NCBI RefSeq assembly: GCF_004168625.1
Contig: NZ_SDWW01000015.1
Coordinates: forward strand, 19,354-83,353
From: Pengzhenrongella frigida
GTDB lineage: Bacteria; Actinomycetota; Actinomycetes; Actinomycetales; Cellulomonadaceae
DNA length: 64,000 nucleotides
Direction: 5' to 3'
Each line of letters begins with the position of its first letter. Position 1 is the stretch's first letter. Shown one piece after another: positions 1-9,541 of the stretch. Below the pieces are notes generated by a model. The model was not told the DNA's origin. It made no database searches and saw only the letters and a list, made by a program, of their open reading frames with translations. The position numbers were made by a program, and so were the translations under genes.

Positions 1-53
1 CCGGTCCGCACAGTGGCGCGCTGCCTTTCCGGACCGTCGCCTACCGTGGACCT

Positions 54-1034
54 GTGAGCACCACCGGACCCGTCACGGCACCCCTGCCGGTCGTTGTCCC
101 GGCGCCCGCACCGAAACGCGTCTCGCGGCTCGGTGTCGCGCTCGGGATCACGACCGCTGTGCTGGCGACCCTCGGTGTCTGGCTCACCTGGCGGGTCTTC
201 GTGGCATCCGCGGCCGGTCAGCGCGTGGACCAGGCCGCGTTCGAGGGCGCCGAGTACGGCCGGAACCGCCTGTGGCAGGTGGCCGAGCCGGTGCTCGAGG
301 TCGTTTCGATCCCGTACGTGGCGGTGGTCCTGGTCGCGGCGGTCATCATCGCCGTCGTGCGCCGCCGAGGCGGGTTGGCCCTCCAGGTGGCGCTGCTCGT
401 GGCCGGGGCGAACATCACGACCCAGGTGCTCAAGAACGTCGTCTTCGACCGGCCCGATCTCGACGCGACCCCGGTCTTCGCCAACGCGCTCCCGAGCGGG
501 CACACCACCGCGGCGGCATCGGTCTCCGCCGCCCTCGTGTTCGTGGTGCCCCCGCGAGCCCGACCCTGGGCCGCCGTCCTGGGTGCCGTCTACACCTCGG
601 CGACCGGGATCTCGACGCTCGTCGGGGGCTGGCACCGCCCGGGTGATGTCGTCGCCGGGGTCTTGGTCGTCCTGGCCTGGAGCGGGCTGGCGTGCGCCCT
701 CGCCTCGGCCTCGCGGCCGCGAGGTGGGCCGGACACCCCGAGCACCGCAACCGGGCAGCTCGTGCTGACGGACCCGGCGCGGACGTCGCGCAGCGGGCGC
801 CGTCGCGCCTCGATGGTCGGTGTCGGCGGCGGTCTGCTGCTGCTCGCGGCGGCCGCGGCGGCGGTTCCGGCGGCCTACGGGATGTACGCCTCGTGGACGA
901 CGGCGGGCGACCTCGACTCCCGCGCGGAGCTGCTGGTGGCGTACGCCGGCGGGGCCTCCGGAGTGGTCGCGATGAGCTGTCTGACGTTCGCCGTGCTGCT
1001 GGCCGTCCGACAGGCCGCTGGCAGAGTGGGTTGA
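54..1034 (+). CDS. PAP2-family membrane phosphatase
   Basis: Integral membrane phosphatase of the PAP2 (type 2 phosphatidic acid phosphatase) superfamily, 326 residues. The three catalytic motifs are visible: K127 with R133-P134, PSGHT at 147-151, and HRPGD with His194/Arg195/Asp198. Hydrophobic segments at about 27-50, 84-102, 108-124, 152-167, 173-190 and 197-215, plus two more near the C-terminus, suggest six to eight membrane spans. The family removes phosphate from lipid phosphates or polyprenyl pyrophosphates on the outer membrane face; the substrate cannot be told here. The start is a GTG. A short hairpin (7-bp stem, 1084-1101) lies between it and topA, so it is probably not in the topA transcript. 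Confidence 0.9.
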   Translation: MSTTGPVTAPLPVVVPAPAPKRVSRLGVALGITTAVLATLGVWLTWRVFVASAAGQRVDQAAFEGAEYGRNRLWQVAEPVLEVVSIPYVAVVLVAAVIIAVVRRRGGLALQVALLVAGANITTQVLKNVVFDRPDLDATPVFANALPSGHTTAAASVSAALVFVVPPRARPWAAVLGAVYTSATGISTLVGGWHRPGDVVAGVLVVLAWSGLACALASASRPRGGPDTPSTATGQLVLTDPARTSRSGRRRASMVGVGGGLLLLAAAAAAVPAAYGMYASWTTAGDLDSRAELLVAYAGGASGVVAMSCLTFAVLLAVRQAAGRVG

Positions 1035-1132
1035 CCAGAGGTCGTAGAGTGCCCGATCGACGTCAATTGTTCCGTGTCACGTCCCCGGTCGGCTGACCGG
1101 GTTGCCTCAGGTTCCTCAGGAAGCAGGTCCGC

Positions 1133-3949
1133 ATGTCCCGCAAGCTCGTCATCGTGGAGTCCCCAGCGAAGGCGCGCACGATCGCCGGATACCTCGGTTC
1201 CGGGTACGAGGTCGAGGCGAGCGTCGGGCACATCCGTGACCTGCCGCAGCCCTCCGAGCTGCCGGTCGACATGAAGAAGGGCCCGTTCGGAAAGTTCGCC
1301 GTCGATGTGCACAACGGCTTCGAGCCGTACTACGTCGTCGACGCGGACAAGAAGAAGAAGGTCGCCGAGCTCAAGCGCCTGCTCAAGGACGCCGACGAGC
1401 TCTATCTCGCCACTGATGAGGACCGCGAGGGCGAGGCCATCGCGTGGCACCTGCTCCAGGAGCTCAAGCCCAAGGTGCCGGTGCACCGGATGGTGTTCCA
1501 CGAGATCACCCCGGAGGCGATCGCCCGGGCGCTGGAGAACACCCGCGACCTGGACACCCGGCTCGTGGACGCCCAGGAGACGCGCCGCATCCTCGACCGG
1601 CTCTACGGCTACGAGGTCTCGCCGGTGCTGTGGCGCAAGGTCCGGCAGGGGCTGTCGGCCGGGCGCGTGCAGTCCGTCGCGACCCGCCTGGTCGTGGAGC
1701 GTGAGCGCGAGCGCATGGCGTTCCGCGCCGCCGACTACTGGGACCTCAAGGCCCAGCTCGCCACGCAGGATCCGGCTGAGCCCGTCTTCGGTGCCCGCCT
1801 GTCGACCATCGACGGTGCACGCGTGGCGACCGGTCGTGACTTCGACGACCAGGGGATCCTGACGACCCGGTCGGCCGTGCACCTCGACGAGGACGCCGCC
1901 CGCGTGCTCGTCGCCGCGCTCGAGACCGCCGACTTCGCCGTGCGCAGCCTCGAGACGAAGCCGTACACGCGCAAGCCCGCCGCCCCGTTCACGACGTCGA
2001 CGCTGCAGCAGGAGGCCTCGCGCAAGCTGCGCCTGGGGTCGCGCCAGACCATGCGCACCGCGCAGTCGCTGTACGAGAACGGCTACATCACCTATATGCG
2101 GACCGACTCGCCCGCGCTGAGCGCACAGGCGATCGACGCGGCGCGCCGTCAGGCAGCCGAGCTGTACGGCGCGGAGTTCGTGCCGAGCGGGCCCCGCATC
2201 TACACCTCGAAGGCCAAGGGCGCCCAGGAGGCGCACGAGGCCATCCGCCCGGCGGGGGACTCGTTCCGGACCCCGGCGCAGGTGGCCCACGAGCTGTCGG
2301 GGGACCAGTTCAAGCTCTATGAGCTCATCTGGAAGCGCACGGTCGCCTCGCAGATGGCCGATGCGCGCGGTTCCACGGCCTCGGTCAAGATCGGGGCCCT
2401 CACGAGCGACGGCCGCGACGCCATCTTCGCGGCGTCCGGCACGGTCATCACCTTCCGCGGCTTCATGGCCGCCTACGAGGAGGGCCGGGACACCGAGCGC
2501 TACGCCGACGAGGCCGCTGCGCCGTCCGGCAAGGGGGCCGACGACGCCCGGCTGCCGCAGCTCGCGCAGGGCGACCCGATCACGGCGAACGAGCTCACGG
2601 CCGACGGCCACCAGACCTCGCCGCCGCCGCGGTTCACGGAGGCGAGCCTGATCAAGGCGCTCGAGGAGCGCGGCATCGGCCGGCCGTCGACGTACGCAGC
2701 GACGATCTCGGTGATCCAGGACCGCGGGTACGTCTCGAACCGCGGCCAGGCGCTCGTGCCGAGCTGGCTCGCGTTCGCGGTGACCCGCCTGCTCGAGGAG
2801 AACTTCCGCTGGCTGGTCGACTACGACTTCACCGCGAGCATGGAGGAGGACCTGGACGCGATCGCGGCCGGGGACAAGAACCGGGTCGAGTGGTTGAGCC
2901 GGTTCTACTTCGGCGACGCCGACGGCGCGGGTGCCGGCGAGATCGAGGGCCTGAGCCACGCCGTGGAGAACCTCGGCGAGATCGATGCGCGCGAGGTCAA
3001 CTCGATCGCCATCGGCGACGGGATCACCGTGCGCGTGGGCCGGTACGGGCCGTACCTCGAGGAGACCCCGGTTGCGGGGGCCGTGGGCGACCCGAAGCGG
3101 GCCGCCGTCCCGGAGGAGCTGGCCCCCGACGAGCTCACTGTCGCCAAGGCGCGCGAGCTGCTCGAGACCCAGGCCGAGGGTGACCTGGTGCTCGGCGTCG
3201 ACCCCTCGACCGGGACCACGATCGTGGCGCGCAACGGGCGGTACGGGCCGTACGTCACCGAGCAGCTCCCCGAGCCCGAGCTGGATCCGAGCCTGTCGGC
3301 CGCGGCGAAGAAGAAGGCGCTCGCGGCGCTGCCGAAGCCCCGCACTGGTTCGCTGCTCTCGACGATGCAGCTGCCGACGATGACGCTCGCGGACGCGCTC
3401 AAGCTGCTCTCCCTGCCGCGGGTGGTCGGTGTGGACCCGGAGTCTGGGGACACGATCACGGCCCAGAACGGGCGCTACGGGCCGTACCTGAAGAAGGGCA
3501 CGGACTCCCGCACGCTGGCGACCGAGGACGCGATGTTCGACGTCACGCTCGAGGAGGCGCTCGCGATCTACGCGCAGCCCAAGCGTGGACGCGGCGGCTC
3601 GGCGGCGGCGCCGCTGCGCGAGCTCGGCGTCGACCCGGTCTCGGAGAAGCCGATCGTCGTCAAGGAGGGCCGCTTCGGCGCCTACGTGACCGACGGCGAG
3701 ACGAACGGGACGCTGCGCACCGAGGACGCGGTCGAGACGATCACCCTCGAGCGCGCGGCCGAGCTGCTGGCTGACAAGCGGGCGCGCGGTCCGGTCAAGG
3801 GGCGCAAGACGGCCGCGAAGAAGACCGCCGTGAAGAAGACCGCGGCGAAGAAGGCTGCGGCGACGAAGACCGCCGTGAAGAAGACCGCGGTGACGAAGAC
3901 CGCCGCCAAGAAGACGGTCACGAAGAAGACCGCCGCCGCGCAGGGCTGA
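1133..3949 (+). CDS. topA: DNA topoisomerase I (type IA)
   Basis: Relaxes negatively supercoiled DNA by transient single-strand cleavage. It is 938 residues long. The N-terminal TOPRIM domain starts at KLVIVESPAKA and carries the DEDREGE acidic motif near residue 100. The catalytic tyrosine is Tyr321 in YITYMRTDS. The C-terminal half has no four-Cys zinc fingers. It has four TopoI_C-like repeats, three with GRYGPY and one with GRFGAY, followed by a tail of about 55 residues built from KKTAAK-type units. This zinc-free, Lys-rich C-terminus is the known actinobacterial form, where the tail helps processivity and DNA binding. The ATG follows an AGGAAG ribosome-binding site. Confidence 0.98.
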   Translation: MSRKLVIVESPAKARTIAGYLGSGYEVEASVGHIRDLPQPSELPVDMKKGPFGKFAVDVHNGFEPYYVVDADKKKKVAELKRLLKDADELYLATDEDREGEAIAWHLLQELKPKVPVHRMVFHEITPEAIARALENTRDLDTRLVDAQETRRILDRLYGYEVSPVLWRKVRQGLSAGRVQSVATRLVVERERERMAFRAADYWDLKAQLATQDPAEPVFGARLSTIDGARVATGRDFDDQGILTTRSAVHLDEDAARVLVAALETADFAVRSLETKPYTRKPAAPFTTSTLQQEASRKLRLGSRQTMRTAQSLYENGYITYMRTDSPALSAQAIDAARRQAAELYGAEFVPSGPRIYTSKAKGAQEAHEAIRPAGDSFRTPAQVAHELSGDQFKLYELIWKRTVASQMADARGSTASVKIGALTSDGRDAIFAASGTVITFRGFMAAYEEGRDTERYADEAAAPSGKGADDARLPQLAQGDPITANELTADGHQTSPPPRFTEASLIKALEERGIGRPSTYAATISVIQDRGYVSNRGQALVPSWLAFAVTRLLEENFRWLVDYDFTASMEEDLDAIAAGDKNRVEWLSRFYFGDADGAGAGEIEGLSHAVENLGEIDAREVNSIAIGDGITVRVGRYGPYLEETPVAGAVGDPKRAAVPEELAPDELTVAKARELLETQAEGDLVLGVDPSTGTTIVARNGRYGPYVTEQLPEPELDPSLSAAAKKKALAALPKPRTGSLLSTMQLPTMTLADALKLLSLPRVVGVDPESGDTITAQNGRYGPYLKKGTDSRTLATEDAMFDVTLEEALAIYAQPKRGRGGSAAAPLRELGVDPVSEKPIVVKEGRFGAYVTDGETNGTLRTEDAVETITLERAAELLADKRARGPVKGRKTAAKKTAVKKTAAKKAAATKTAVKKTAVTKTAAKKTVTKKTAAAQG

Positions 3950-3958
3950 CGGCGTCGG

Positions 3959-3996
3959 CCTCGCGGTCCGGCTGCGCTGTCAGCCGGACCGCGAGG
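3959..3996 (+). terminator. Hairpin terminator after topA
   Basis: A perfect 15-bp inverted repeat (3959-3973 with 3982-3996, 8-nt loop) starts 10 bases after the topA stop. It has no T-run, which is usual for terminators in very GC-rich actinobacteria. A second, shorter hairpin (8-bp stem, 4025-4045) follows. Confidence 0.75.
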
Positions 3997-4029
3997 TCAG
4001 TCGGATCGCGTTGTCAGTCGGACCGCGCA
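3979..4029 (+). repeat. Three 17-bp tandem repeats after topA
   Basis: Three consecutive 17-bp units start at 3979, 3996 and 4013, all beginning GTCAG(C/T)CGGA(C/T)CGCG and differing at a few positions. The first unit overlaps the right arm of the terminator. It is one of a series of post-stop repeat arrays in this window. Confidence 0.8.
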
Positions 4030-4045
4030 GCCGGTCTGGCTGCGC

Positions 4046-4480
4046 CTCGCAACTCAGAGTGGGTGCGCCGCGCAGCGCTGTCCGATGACGCTACGCATCT
4101 GCGCGCACGTGCGTCACTCGATACCGCTGAACCGACCACCGCTGTACTGACTGAGCAGTGTGATCCAACCGCGGCTGAGGCTACTTGCCGAACCTCCAAC
4201 CACAGTTGTCGTCAGCCTGCTCCCGCATCCCCCTGCGAGGCGGGAACGCGACCGTGCGGGACCAGAAGCCCACAGCACGGTCGGTAACACCAATTCTACG
4301 CCAGAGTCCCGGTCACAGGTAGTACGACTTTCCGGCGCGCCGCAAAGTCACTGGTCGGATCCGGCCGAACCGCCAGGAACCGGTGGAGTTCGTCGCCGCA
4401 GACCACCCGAATGCCGGACCGGTCCGTGTGTCCGCAGCCGCGCTCGATCGGGTCGCTCCCGCGCCACTATGTTGGGGCGT
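4046..4480. other. Gene-free stretch between topA and the oxidoreductase gene
   Basis: Together with the terminator and repeats upstream, about 530 bases separate topA from the next gene. Short open frames exist but lack actinobacterial third-position GC bias and family resemblance. The base composition is less GC-rich than the surroundings. I see no RNA gene; the promoter of the next gene should lie near its 3' end. Confidence 0.6.
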
Positions 4481-5485
4481 ATGGCACACGTCGACGACCC
4501 TCGTACAGCTCCGTCCCTCCGCTGGGGAATCCTCGGCGCCGGCAACATCGCCGGCGCGTTCGCGGATGCGGTGAACTCGCACACCCGGTCCCCGCTCCTG
4601 GCTGTCGGCTCACGCAATCGCGACCGGGTCGAGCGGTTCGCCACGGCGCACGGCATCCCGACGACGCACCTCGGCTACCGCGGCCTCGTCGAGGACCCCC
4701 AGGTCGACGCCATCTACATCGCGACCCCGCACTCCGAGCACCGCGCGCACGCCCTGTTGGCGATCGCCGCCGGCAAGCACGTGCTCGTCGAGAAGGCGTT
4801 CATGCGCAACACGAGTGAGGCCGAGGAGGTCTTCGCCGCGGCGCGCGCCGCCGGGGTCTTCGTGATGGAGGCCATGTGGACCCGCTTCCTGCCGCACGTG
4901 GCGGCGCTGCACCAGGTGATCGCGTCCGGTGAGATCGGTGAGATCGTCAACATCACCGCCGATCACGGCCAGTGGTTCGAGCCCAACCCGGCCAGCCGCC
5001 TGTTCGACCCGAAGCTGGCGGGCGGTGCGCTGCTCGACCTCGGCGTCTACCCGGTGTCGTTCGCGCACGACTTCCTCGGCGTGCCCGACGCCGTCACCGC
5101 GGTCGGCCGCCTGACCGACACCGGCGTCGACGGCCAGGTCAGCATGGTGCTCTCCTACGGTGAGCGCGCGCAGGCCACCCTGTCGACGACGCTGTGGTCG
5201 AAGACGCCGACCACGGCGTCGATCTCCGGCACGGAGGGGCACATCCGGGTCGCCGGCGACTTCTACGCCCCGACCTCGTTCACCGTCACGCGCCGCGACG
5301 GCGCCCAGTGGACCTTCGACCGTCCGTCGGCACGCGGGCTGCAGTACGAGGCCGCCGAGGTCGCGCGGCGCGTCGCGGCGGGCGAGACCGAGAGCCCGCG
5401 GATCACCTGGGACAACACCCTCGAGGTGCTGCGGACCCTGGACGCGGTCCGCGCGCAGATCGGCCTCGTCTACCCGGGCGAGTAG
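4481..5485 (+). CDS. Gfo/Idh/MocA-family oxidoreductase
   Basis: NAD(P)-dependent dehydrogenase of the Gfo/Idh/MocA superfamily, 334 residues from the ATG at 4481. The N-terminal Rossmann fold begins WGILGAGNIAGAF. The EKP-type motif is present as VEKAF, placing the catalytic Lys near residue 105, and the C-terminal sheet domain carries DLGVYPVSFAHDF. The open frame runs back to 4160, but that part lacks coding character. An in-frame ATG at 4469 is a possible alternative start. Members oxidise or reduce sugars, inositols or dihydrodiols; the substrate cannot be inferred, because the neighbours are housekeeping genes. Confidence 0.9.
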   Translation: MAHVDDPRTAPSLRWGILGAGNIAGAFADAVNSHTRSPLLAVGSRNRDRVERFATAHGIPTTHLGYRGLVEDPQVDAIYIATPHSEHRAHALLAIAAGKHVLVEKAFMRNTSEAEEVFAAARAAGVFVMEAMWTRFLPHVAALHQVIASGEIGEIVNITADHGQWFEPNPASRLFDPKLAGGALLDLGVYPVSFAHDFLGVPDAVTAVGRLTDTGVDGQVSMVLSYGERAQATLSTTLWSKTPTTASISGTEGHIRVAGDFYAPTSFTVTRRDGAQWTFDRPSARGLQYEAAEVARRVAAGETESPRITWDNTLEVLRTLDAVRAQIGLVYPGE

Positions 5486-5533
5486 GCGCACGCGGGTGCC
5501 GGCCCCGGGGGCGGGCCCCGATACCCTGAGGCC

Positions 5534-6250
5534 GTGAGCCCACAGTCGAGTCCCGGTTTCTTCCTGTCCTTCGAGGGCGGCGAGGGTGTCGGCAAGTCGA
5601 CGCAGGCCGCACTCCTCGGCGAATGGCTGCACGACGCCCTCGGCCGAGAGGTCGTCCTGACGCGCGAGCCCGGCGGCACCACCCTGGGCATCGAGCTGCG
5701 CAACGCCGTGCTGCACGGGGAGGACGTCGATCCGCGCACCGAGGCCCTGCTCTACGCGACCGATCGCGCGCACCATGTGTACTCGCTGGTGCGGCCGGCG
5801 CTCGAGCGGGGCGCGGTCGTGATCACCGACCGGTACCTGGACTCCTCGGTCGCCTACCAGGGCAACGGGCGCGACCTGGGTGCCGACGAGGTCGAGCAGC
5901 TCTCGCTGTGGGCCACCGAGAGCCTCCTGCCGGAGCTGACGGTGCTCCTGGACCTCGACCCGCTGATCGGGCTGACCCGGCTCACCGGTGACCCGGACCG
6001 GCTCGAGCGCGCGGGTGACGAGTTCCACCGGCGCATCCGCCAGGCGTTCCTGGACCGAGCCGCCGGCGACCGGGACCGGTGGCTCGTCGTCGATGCGTCC
6101 CGCACGGTCGACGAGATCCAGGCCGACATCCGCCGCCGGGTCGCCGAGGCGCTCGGTCACGAGTCGACGGCGCTCGGGCGGCCCGCGTCCGCAGTACCCG
6201 CCGCGTCGCGCGCCGCTGCGCGCCCCGCCGAGGGCGGCTCGCACCGGTGA
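5534..6250 (+). CDS. tmk: Thymidylate kinase
   Basis: Phosphorylates dTMP to dTDP with ATP in dTTP synthesis. It is 238 residues long. The P-loop EGGEGVGKST spans 14-23 with Lys21. The substrate-loop TREPGG motif is at 43-48 and DRYLDSS at 99-105. A C-terminal extension of about 30 Ala/Arg/Pro-rich residues goes beyond the usual ~210-residue enzyme. The start is GTG. The stop overlaps the next gene's GTG in a GTGA, so tmk and holB are probably translationally coupled, the standard actinobacterial pairing. Confidence 0.97.
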   Translation: MSPQSSPGFFLSFEGGEGVGKSTQAALLGEWLHDALGREVVLTREPGGTTLGIELRNAVLHGEDVDPRTEALLYATDRAHHVYSLVRPALERGAVVITDRYLDSSVAYQGNGRDLGADEVEQLSLWATESLLPELTVLLDLDPLIGLTRLTGDPDRLERAGDEFHRRIRQAFLDRAAGDRDRWLVVDASRTVDEIQADIRRRVAEALGHESTALGRPASAVPAASRAAARPAEGGSHR

Positions 6251-7383
6251 GCGTCTGGGACGATCTCGTCGGGCAGGAAGCCGTCGTCGAGGTGCTGCGC
6301 GGCGCCGTCGCCGATCCCGCCGCGATGACGCACGCCTGGCTGATCACCGGTCCGCCCGGCTCCGGCCGGTCCAACGCCGCGCGGGCCTTCGCCGCGGCCC
6401 TGCAGTGCCTCGAGGGCGGCTGCGGCGACTGCCTCGCCTGCACGACGGCGCTCGCGGGCACCCATGCGGACGTCACCGTCGTCGCGACCGAGACCGTCGG
6501 CATCAAGATCGACGAGACCCGCGCGCTCGTCTCGCTCGCCCAGCGCGCGCCGTCGGGCGGTCGTTGGCGCGTGATCCTCATCGAGGACGCCGACCGGATG
6601 GCCGAGCGCACGTCCAACGTGCTCCTCAAGGCGATCGAGGAGCCGCCGCCGCGCACCGTCTGGCTGCTGTGCGCACCGAGCCCGCAGGACGTCGTGGTGA
6701 CGATCCGCTCCCGCGCCCGGTCGCTCGCGCTGCGCGTACCGCCCGTCGAGGCGGTCGCGGCCCTGCTGGTCTCGCGGGACGGCGTCGACCCGCAGGTCGC
6801 GGCGGTCTGCGCCCGCGCGGCCCAGAGTCACATCGGGATCGCGCGGCGCCTGGCGCGCGACCCGGAGGCGCGGGACCGTCGCGCCCAGGTGCTCGCGATC
6901 CCGGCTGCGATCCGGGGGGTGGGCGACGCCGTGCTCGCCGCCGGGCGGCTCGTCGAGGTCGCGCAGGCCGAGTCGAAGGCCGCCACCGAGCAGCGCGACG
7001 CGCAGGAGAAGACCGCGCTCCTGCGGGCGATGGGGGCCGAGGGTGCGGCGACCCTGCCGCCGAGCCTGCGGTCCCAGGTCACCCAGCTCGAGAAGGACCA
7101 GAAGAGCCGGGCGACGCGGGCGCAGCGCGACGTGCTCGACCGGTCGATGATCGACCTGCTCTCGCTGTACCGGGATGTCCTCGTGGTGCAGCTGGGGGCT
7201 GGGGTCGACCTGGTCAACGCCGGGCAGGCGGACCAGGTCGCGGCCCTCGCCGCCTCGAGCTCCCCGGAGCAGACGTTGCGCCGCATGGACGCGATCGGTC
7301 AGACGCGCACCCGGCTGGCGGGCAACGTCGCGCCGCTGCTCGCCATGGAAGCCATGACCATCGCGCTCCGACCTCAGGGGTAG
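6247..7383 (+). CDS. holB: DNA polymerase III subunit delta'
   Basis: Clamp-loader subunit of the replicative polymerase, 378 residues from the GTG that overlaps the tmk stop. It is an AAA+ fold starting WDDLVGQEAVVEVL, with a Walker-A-like loop GPPGSGRSN at 35-43. The usual Lys is Arg, consistent with delta' being a non-hydrolysing stator. A zinc-knuckle-like set Cys54/59/62/65 follows, then IEDADRM and LLKAIEEPP. The TIRSRC sensor motif of the family reads TIRSRA here. Confidence 0.95.
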   Translation: MSVWDDLVGQEAVVEVLRGAVADPAAMTHAWLITGPPGSGRSNAARAFAAALQCLEGGCGDCLACTTALAGTHADVTVVATETVGIKIDETRALVSLAQRAPSGGRWRVILIEDADRMAERTSNVLLKAIEEPPPRTVWLLCAPSPQDVVVTIRSRARSLALRVPPVEAVAALLVSRDGVDPQVAAVCARAAQSHIGIARRLARDPEARDRRAQVLAIPAAIRGVGDAVLAAGRLVEVAQAESKAATEQRDAQEKTALLRAMGAEGAATLPPSLRSQVTQLEKDQKSRATRAQRDVLDRSMIDLLSLYRDVLVVQLGAGVDLVNAGQADQVAALAASSSPEQTLRRMDAIGQTRTRLAGNVAPLLAMEAMTIALRPQG

Positions 7384-7450
7384 GACTCACTCAGAGCCCA
7401 CGGAGGGAACGCGGGCCGGCCCGGTCTCCCGGCCGGATACGGTGGAACCC

Positions 7451-9061
7451 GTGCCCCGTCCCGCTGCCCGCGCCCTCGGCGCCGCTCGTCATCCCTCCCG
7501 TCGCCTCCAGGCCCGTCGCCCCGTGAGCCGTGGCCTTTCGGCCAGTCGTCTCCTGGTGCCGTCGGCCGTCGTCGGCATCGTCGCGCTCGTGCTCGCCGGC
7601 TGCAGCGCGCCCAAGCACCAGTCCTCGGACGGTCCCGCGACGTCGTCGGGCAATGAAGAGGTGGTCGAGCCGGCGCTGCAGCCGTTCTACGACCAGACGA
7701 TCGAGTGGAGCAGCTGCGGGGACTTCGAGTGCGCGACCGCCGAGGTGCCGACCTCGTACGCCGATCCCGCGGCCGGGTCCATCGAGCTCGCGGTCAAGCG
7801 CGCACCCGCGACGGCCGGCGACCCGATGGGCTCGCTGCTGATCAACCCGGGTGGTCCCGGTGCCTCCGGGGTGGACCTGGTCGACTCGGTGGTCACCTCG
7901 TTCGGCGAGGACGTCCTCGCGCAGTACGACGTCGTCGGCTTCGACCCGCGCGGAGTGGCCGCCTCGAACCCGGTGACCTGCCTGGACGACGCGGCCAAGG
8001 ACGCCCTCCTGTCGAAGGACTTCGACTACGCCACGGACGCCGGGATCGCGGAGGCGGCTGCGGCCTACGCCGCGATGGGTGCCGCGTGCGAGGCGAACAC
8101 GGGGGCCCTGCTCGGCAATGTCGACACCGTCAGCGCGGCCAAGGACATGGACGTGCTGCGGGCCGCCCTCGGCGACGAGAAGCTGACCTACCTCGGCTAC
8201 TCCTACGGCACCGCGCTCGGCGCGACCTACGCCGGGCTGTTTCCCGAGAAGGTCGGACGCATGGTGCTCGACGGCGCGCTGGACCCGGCGTTGTCGTCGA
8301 CCGAGCTCGGGCTCGGGCAGGCGATCGGCTTCGAGAATGCGCTGCGGGCCTACGTCGCCGACTGCCAGGGCGGTTCCGAGTGCCCGCTGACGGGCACCGT
8401 GGACGACGGCCTCACCCAGATCCGCGACCTCCTCGACCGCGCCCGGCGCAGCCCGCTGCCCACGGGTACCGACCGGGCCCTGACCAGCACGCTCGCGTTC
8501 TACGGGATCGCGGTCACGCTGTACGACAACGCGTCCTGGCAGTTCCTCACGCAGGCCCTCACGGCGGCGCTCGACGAGAACGACGGCTCGATCCTGCTGC
8601 AGCTCGCGGACTTCTACAACGACCGCAACGCGGACGGTTCGTTCGCATCGAACTCGACCGAGGCCTTCACCGCGGTCAACTGCCTCGACGGCACGTCGTC
8701 GGCCGACCCCGCCGTGATGCGGGCCGAGGCCGCCCAGCTCGAGGAGGCGGCACCCACGGTCGGCTACTTCTTCGGCTACGGCGGTGTGATCTGCGCCGAC
8801 TGGCCGTATCCCTCGACGGGCGAGCCGGGACCGATCGCGGCCGACGGCGCACCGCCCATCGTGGTGATCGGGACCACCAACGACCCGGCCACGCCGTATG
8901 CGTGGGCCGAGAACCTCGCCGCCGAGCTGTCCAGCGGCGTGCTGCTCACGTACGAGGGCGAGGGGCACACCGCCTACGGGCGCTCGAACGAGTGCATCCT
9001 CACCGCCGTCGACACCTACCTGCTCGAGGGGACCGCGCCGGCGGACGGCACGCGCTGCTGA
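7451..9061 (+). CDS. Secreted lipoprotein alpha/beta hydrolase (TAP-like peptidase)
   Basis: Exported alpha/beta hydrolase of the tripeptidyl-aminopeptidase-like (SlpD/SlpE) group. A lipoprotein signal ends LVLAGC, so the protein is probably membrane-anchored outside the cell. The nucleophile elbow is GYSYG, and the C-terminal TAP-like domain holds GHTAYGRS with the catalytic His. Family members release N-terminal peptides or act as proline-type esterases. Start choice is open: GTG at 7442, 7451 (GGTGGA just upstream, chosen) and 7523 are in frame, and the last would give a typical 27-residue lipoprotein signal. Confidence 0.9.
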   Translation: MPRPAARALGAARHPSRRLQARRPVSRGLSASRLLVPSAVVGIVALVLAGCSAPKHQSSDGPATSSGNEEVVEPALQPFYDQTIEWSSCGDFECATAEVPTSYADPAAGSIELAVKRAPATAGDPMGSLLINPGGPGASGVDLVDSVVTSFGEDVLAQYDVVGFDPRGVAASNPVTCLDDAAKDALLSKDFDYATDAGIAEAAAAYAAMGAACEANTGALLGNVDTVSAAKDMDVLRAALGDEKLTYLGYSYGTALGATYAGLFPEKVGRMVLDGALDPALSSTELGLGQAIGFENALRAYVADCQGGSECPLTGTVDDGLTQIRDLLDRARRSPLPTGTDRALTSTLAFYGIAVTLYDNASWQFLTQALTAALDENDGSILLQLADFYNDRNADGSFASNSTEAFTAVNCLDGTSSADPAVMRAEAAQLEEAAPTVGYFFGYGGVICADWPYPSTGEPGPIAADGAPPIVVIGTTNDPATPYAWAENLAAELSSGVLLTYEGEGHTAYGRSNECILTAVDTYLLEGTAPADGTRC

Positions 9062-9125
9062 CCCTCGCGACCTGGCGGTGAGCCCTGCCCGACGGCGGCG
9101 GGCGGGTCGCGCCCGGCCGCTCACT

Positions 9126-9154
9126 TTGGCTCCTGGCGAGTGTGTAGGTAGAGT
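9126..9154 (+). promoter_or_regulatory. Probable promoter of tRNA-Thr
   Basis: TTGGCT (9126-9131) and TAGAGT (9149-9154) are separated by 17 bp, about 38 bp before the tRNA. They resemble housekeeping sigma -35 and -10 elements. Confidence 0.5.
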
Positions 9155-9191
9155 TGCCCCGCTCGTCCGACCCGCCGGTCGGATGGGTGTG

Positions 9192-9267
9192 GCCGCCTTA
9201 GCTCAGTCGGTAGAGCGTCTCACTCGTAATGAGAAGGTCAACAGTTCGATTCTGTTAGGCGGCTCCA
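9192..9267 (+). tRNA. tRNA-Thr (anticodon CGT)
   Basis: Full cloverleaf: acceptor stem 9192-9198 pairs with 9257-9263. The anticodon stem 9218-9222/9230-9234 encloses CGT at 9225-9227. The T-stem is 9240-9244/9252-9256. The discriminator base is T and CCA is encoded (9265-9267). It reads ACG codons, frequent in this GC-rich genome. Confidence 0.97.
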
Positions 9268-9278
9268 CAGTAGGAGGG

Positions 9279-9308
9279 CCCCTCACCTGCGGATATGCGG
9301 GCGAGGGG
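9279..9308 (+). terminator. Hairpin terminator after tRNA-Thr
   Basis: CCCCTC (9279-9284) pairs with GAGGGG (9303-9308), and CCTGC with GCGGG continues the stem past one mismatch, around a 6-nt loop. It sits 11 bases after the tRNA and has no T-run. The following 9309-9541 holds nothing recognisable. Confidence 0.65.
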
Positions 9309-9541
9309 GACGGAAGCGTCCATCATCGGTTCGCGGCGTTCCCATCGGTTTCACACCGAACGGGGATGTACGCCGACGGCCCGGATGAGCAACAACTCGC
9401 AGCGACAGGCAAGTAGTCGTCGCCCTTGCTGGACCAAGCCCCGAACCGTGCCGTTACCTGGTTCTCCTCCGCTGTGCCGCCGATGGTCGCCGGAGTTCCC
9501 CGCTCCCCCTTTCCTCGCCTCTCGGCGCCGATGAGGCAGAG

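Noticed and set aside
875..2959. A 694-codon open frame antisense to topA
   Set aside because: It is a shadow caused by the very high GC content: Arg/Gly/Asp/Val-rich translation, no family motifs, and it lies opposite a certain topA.
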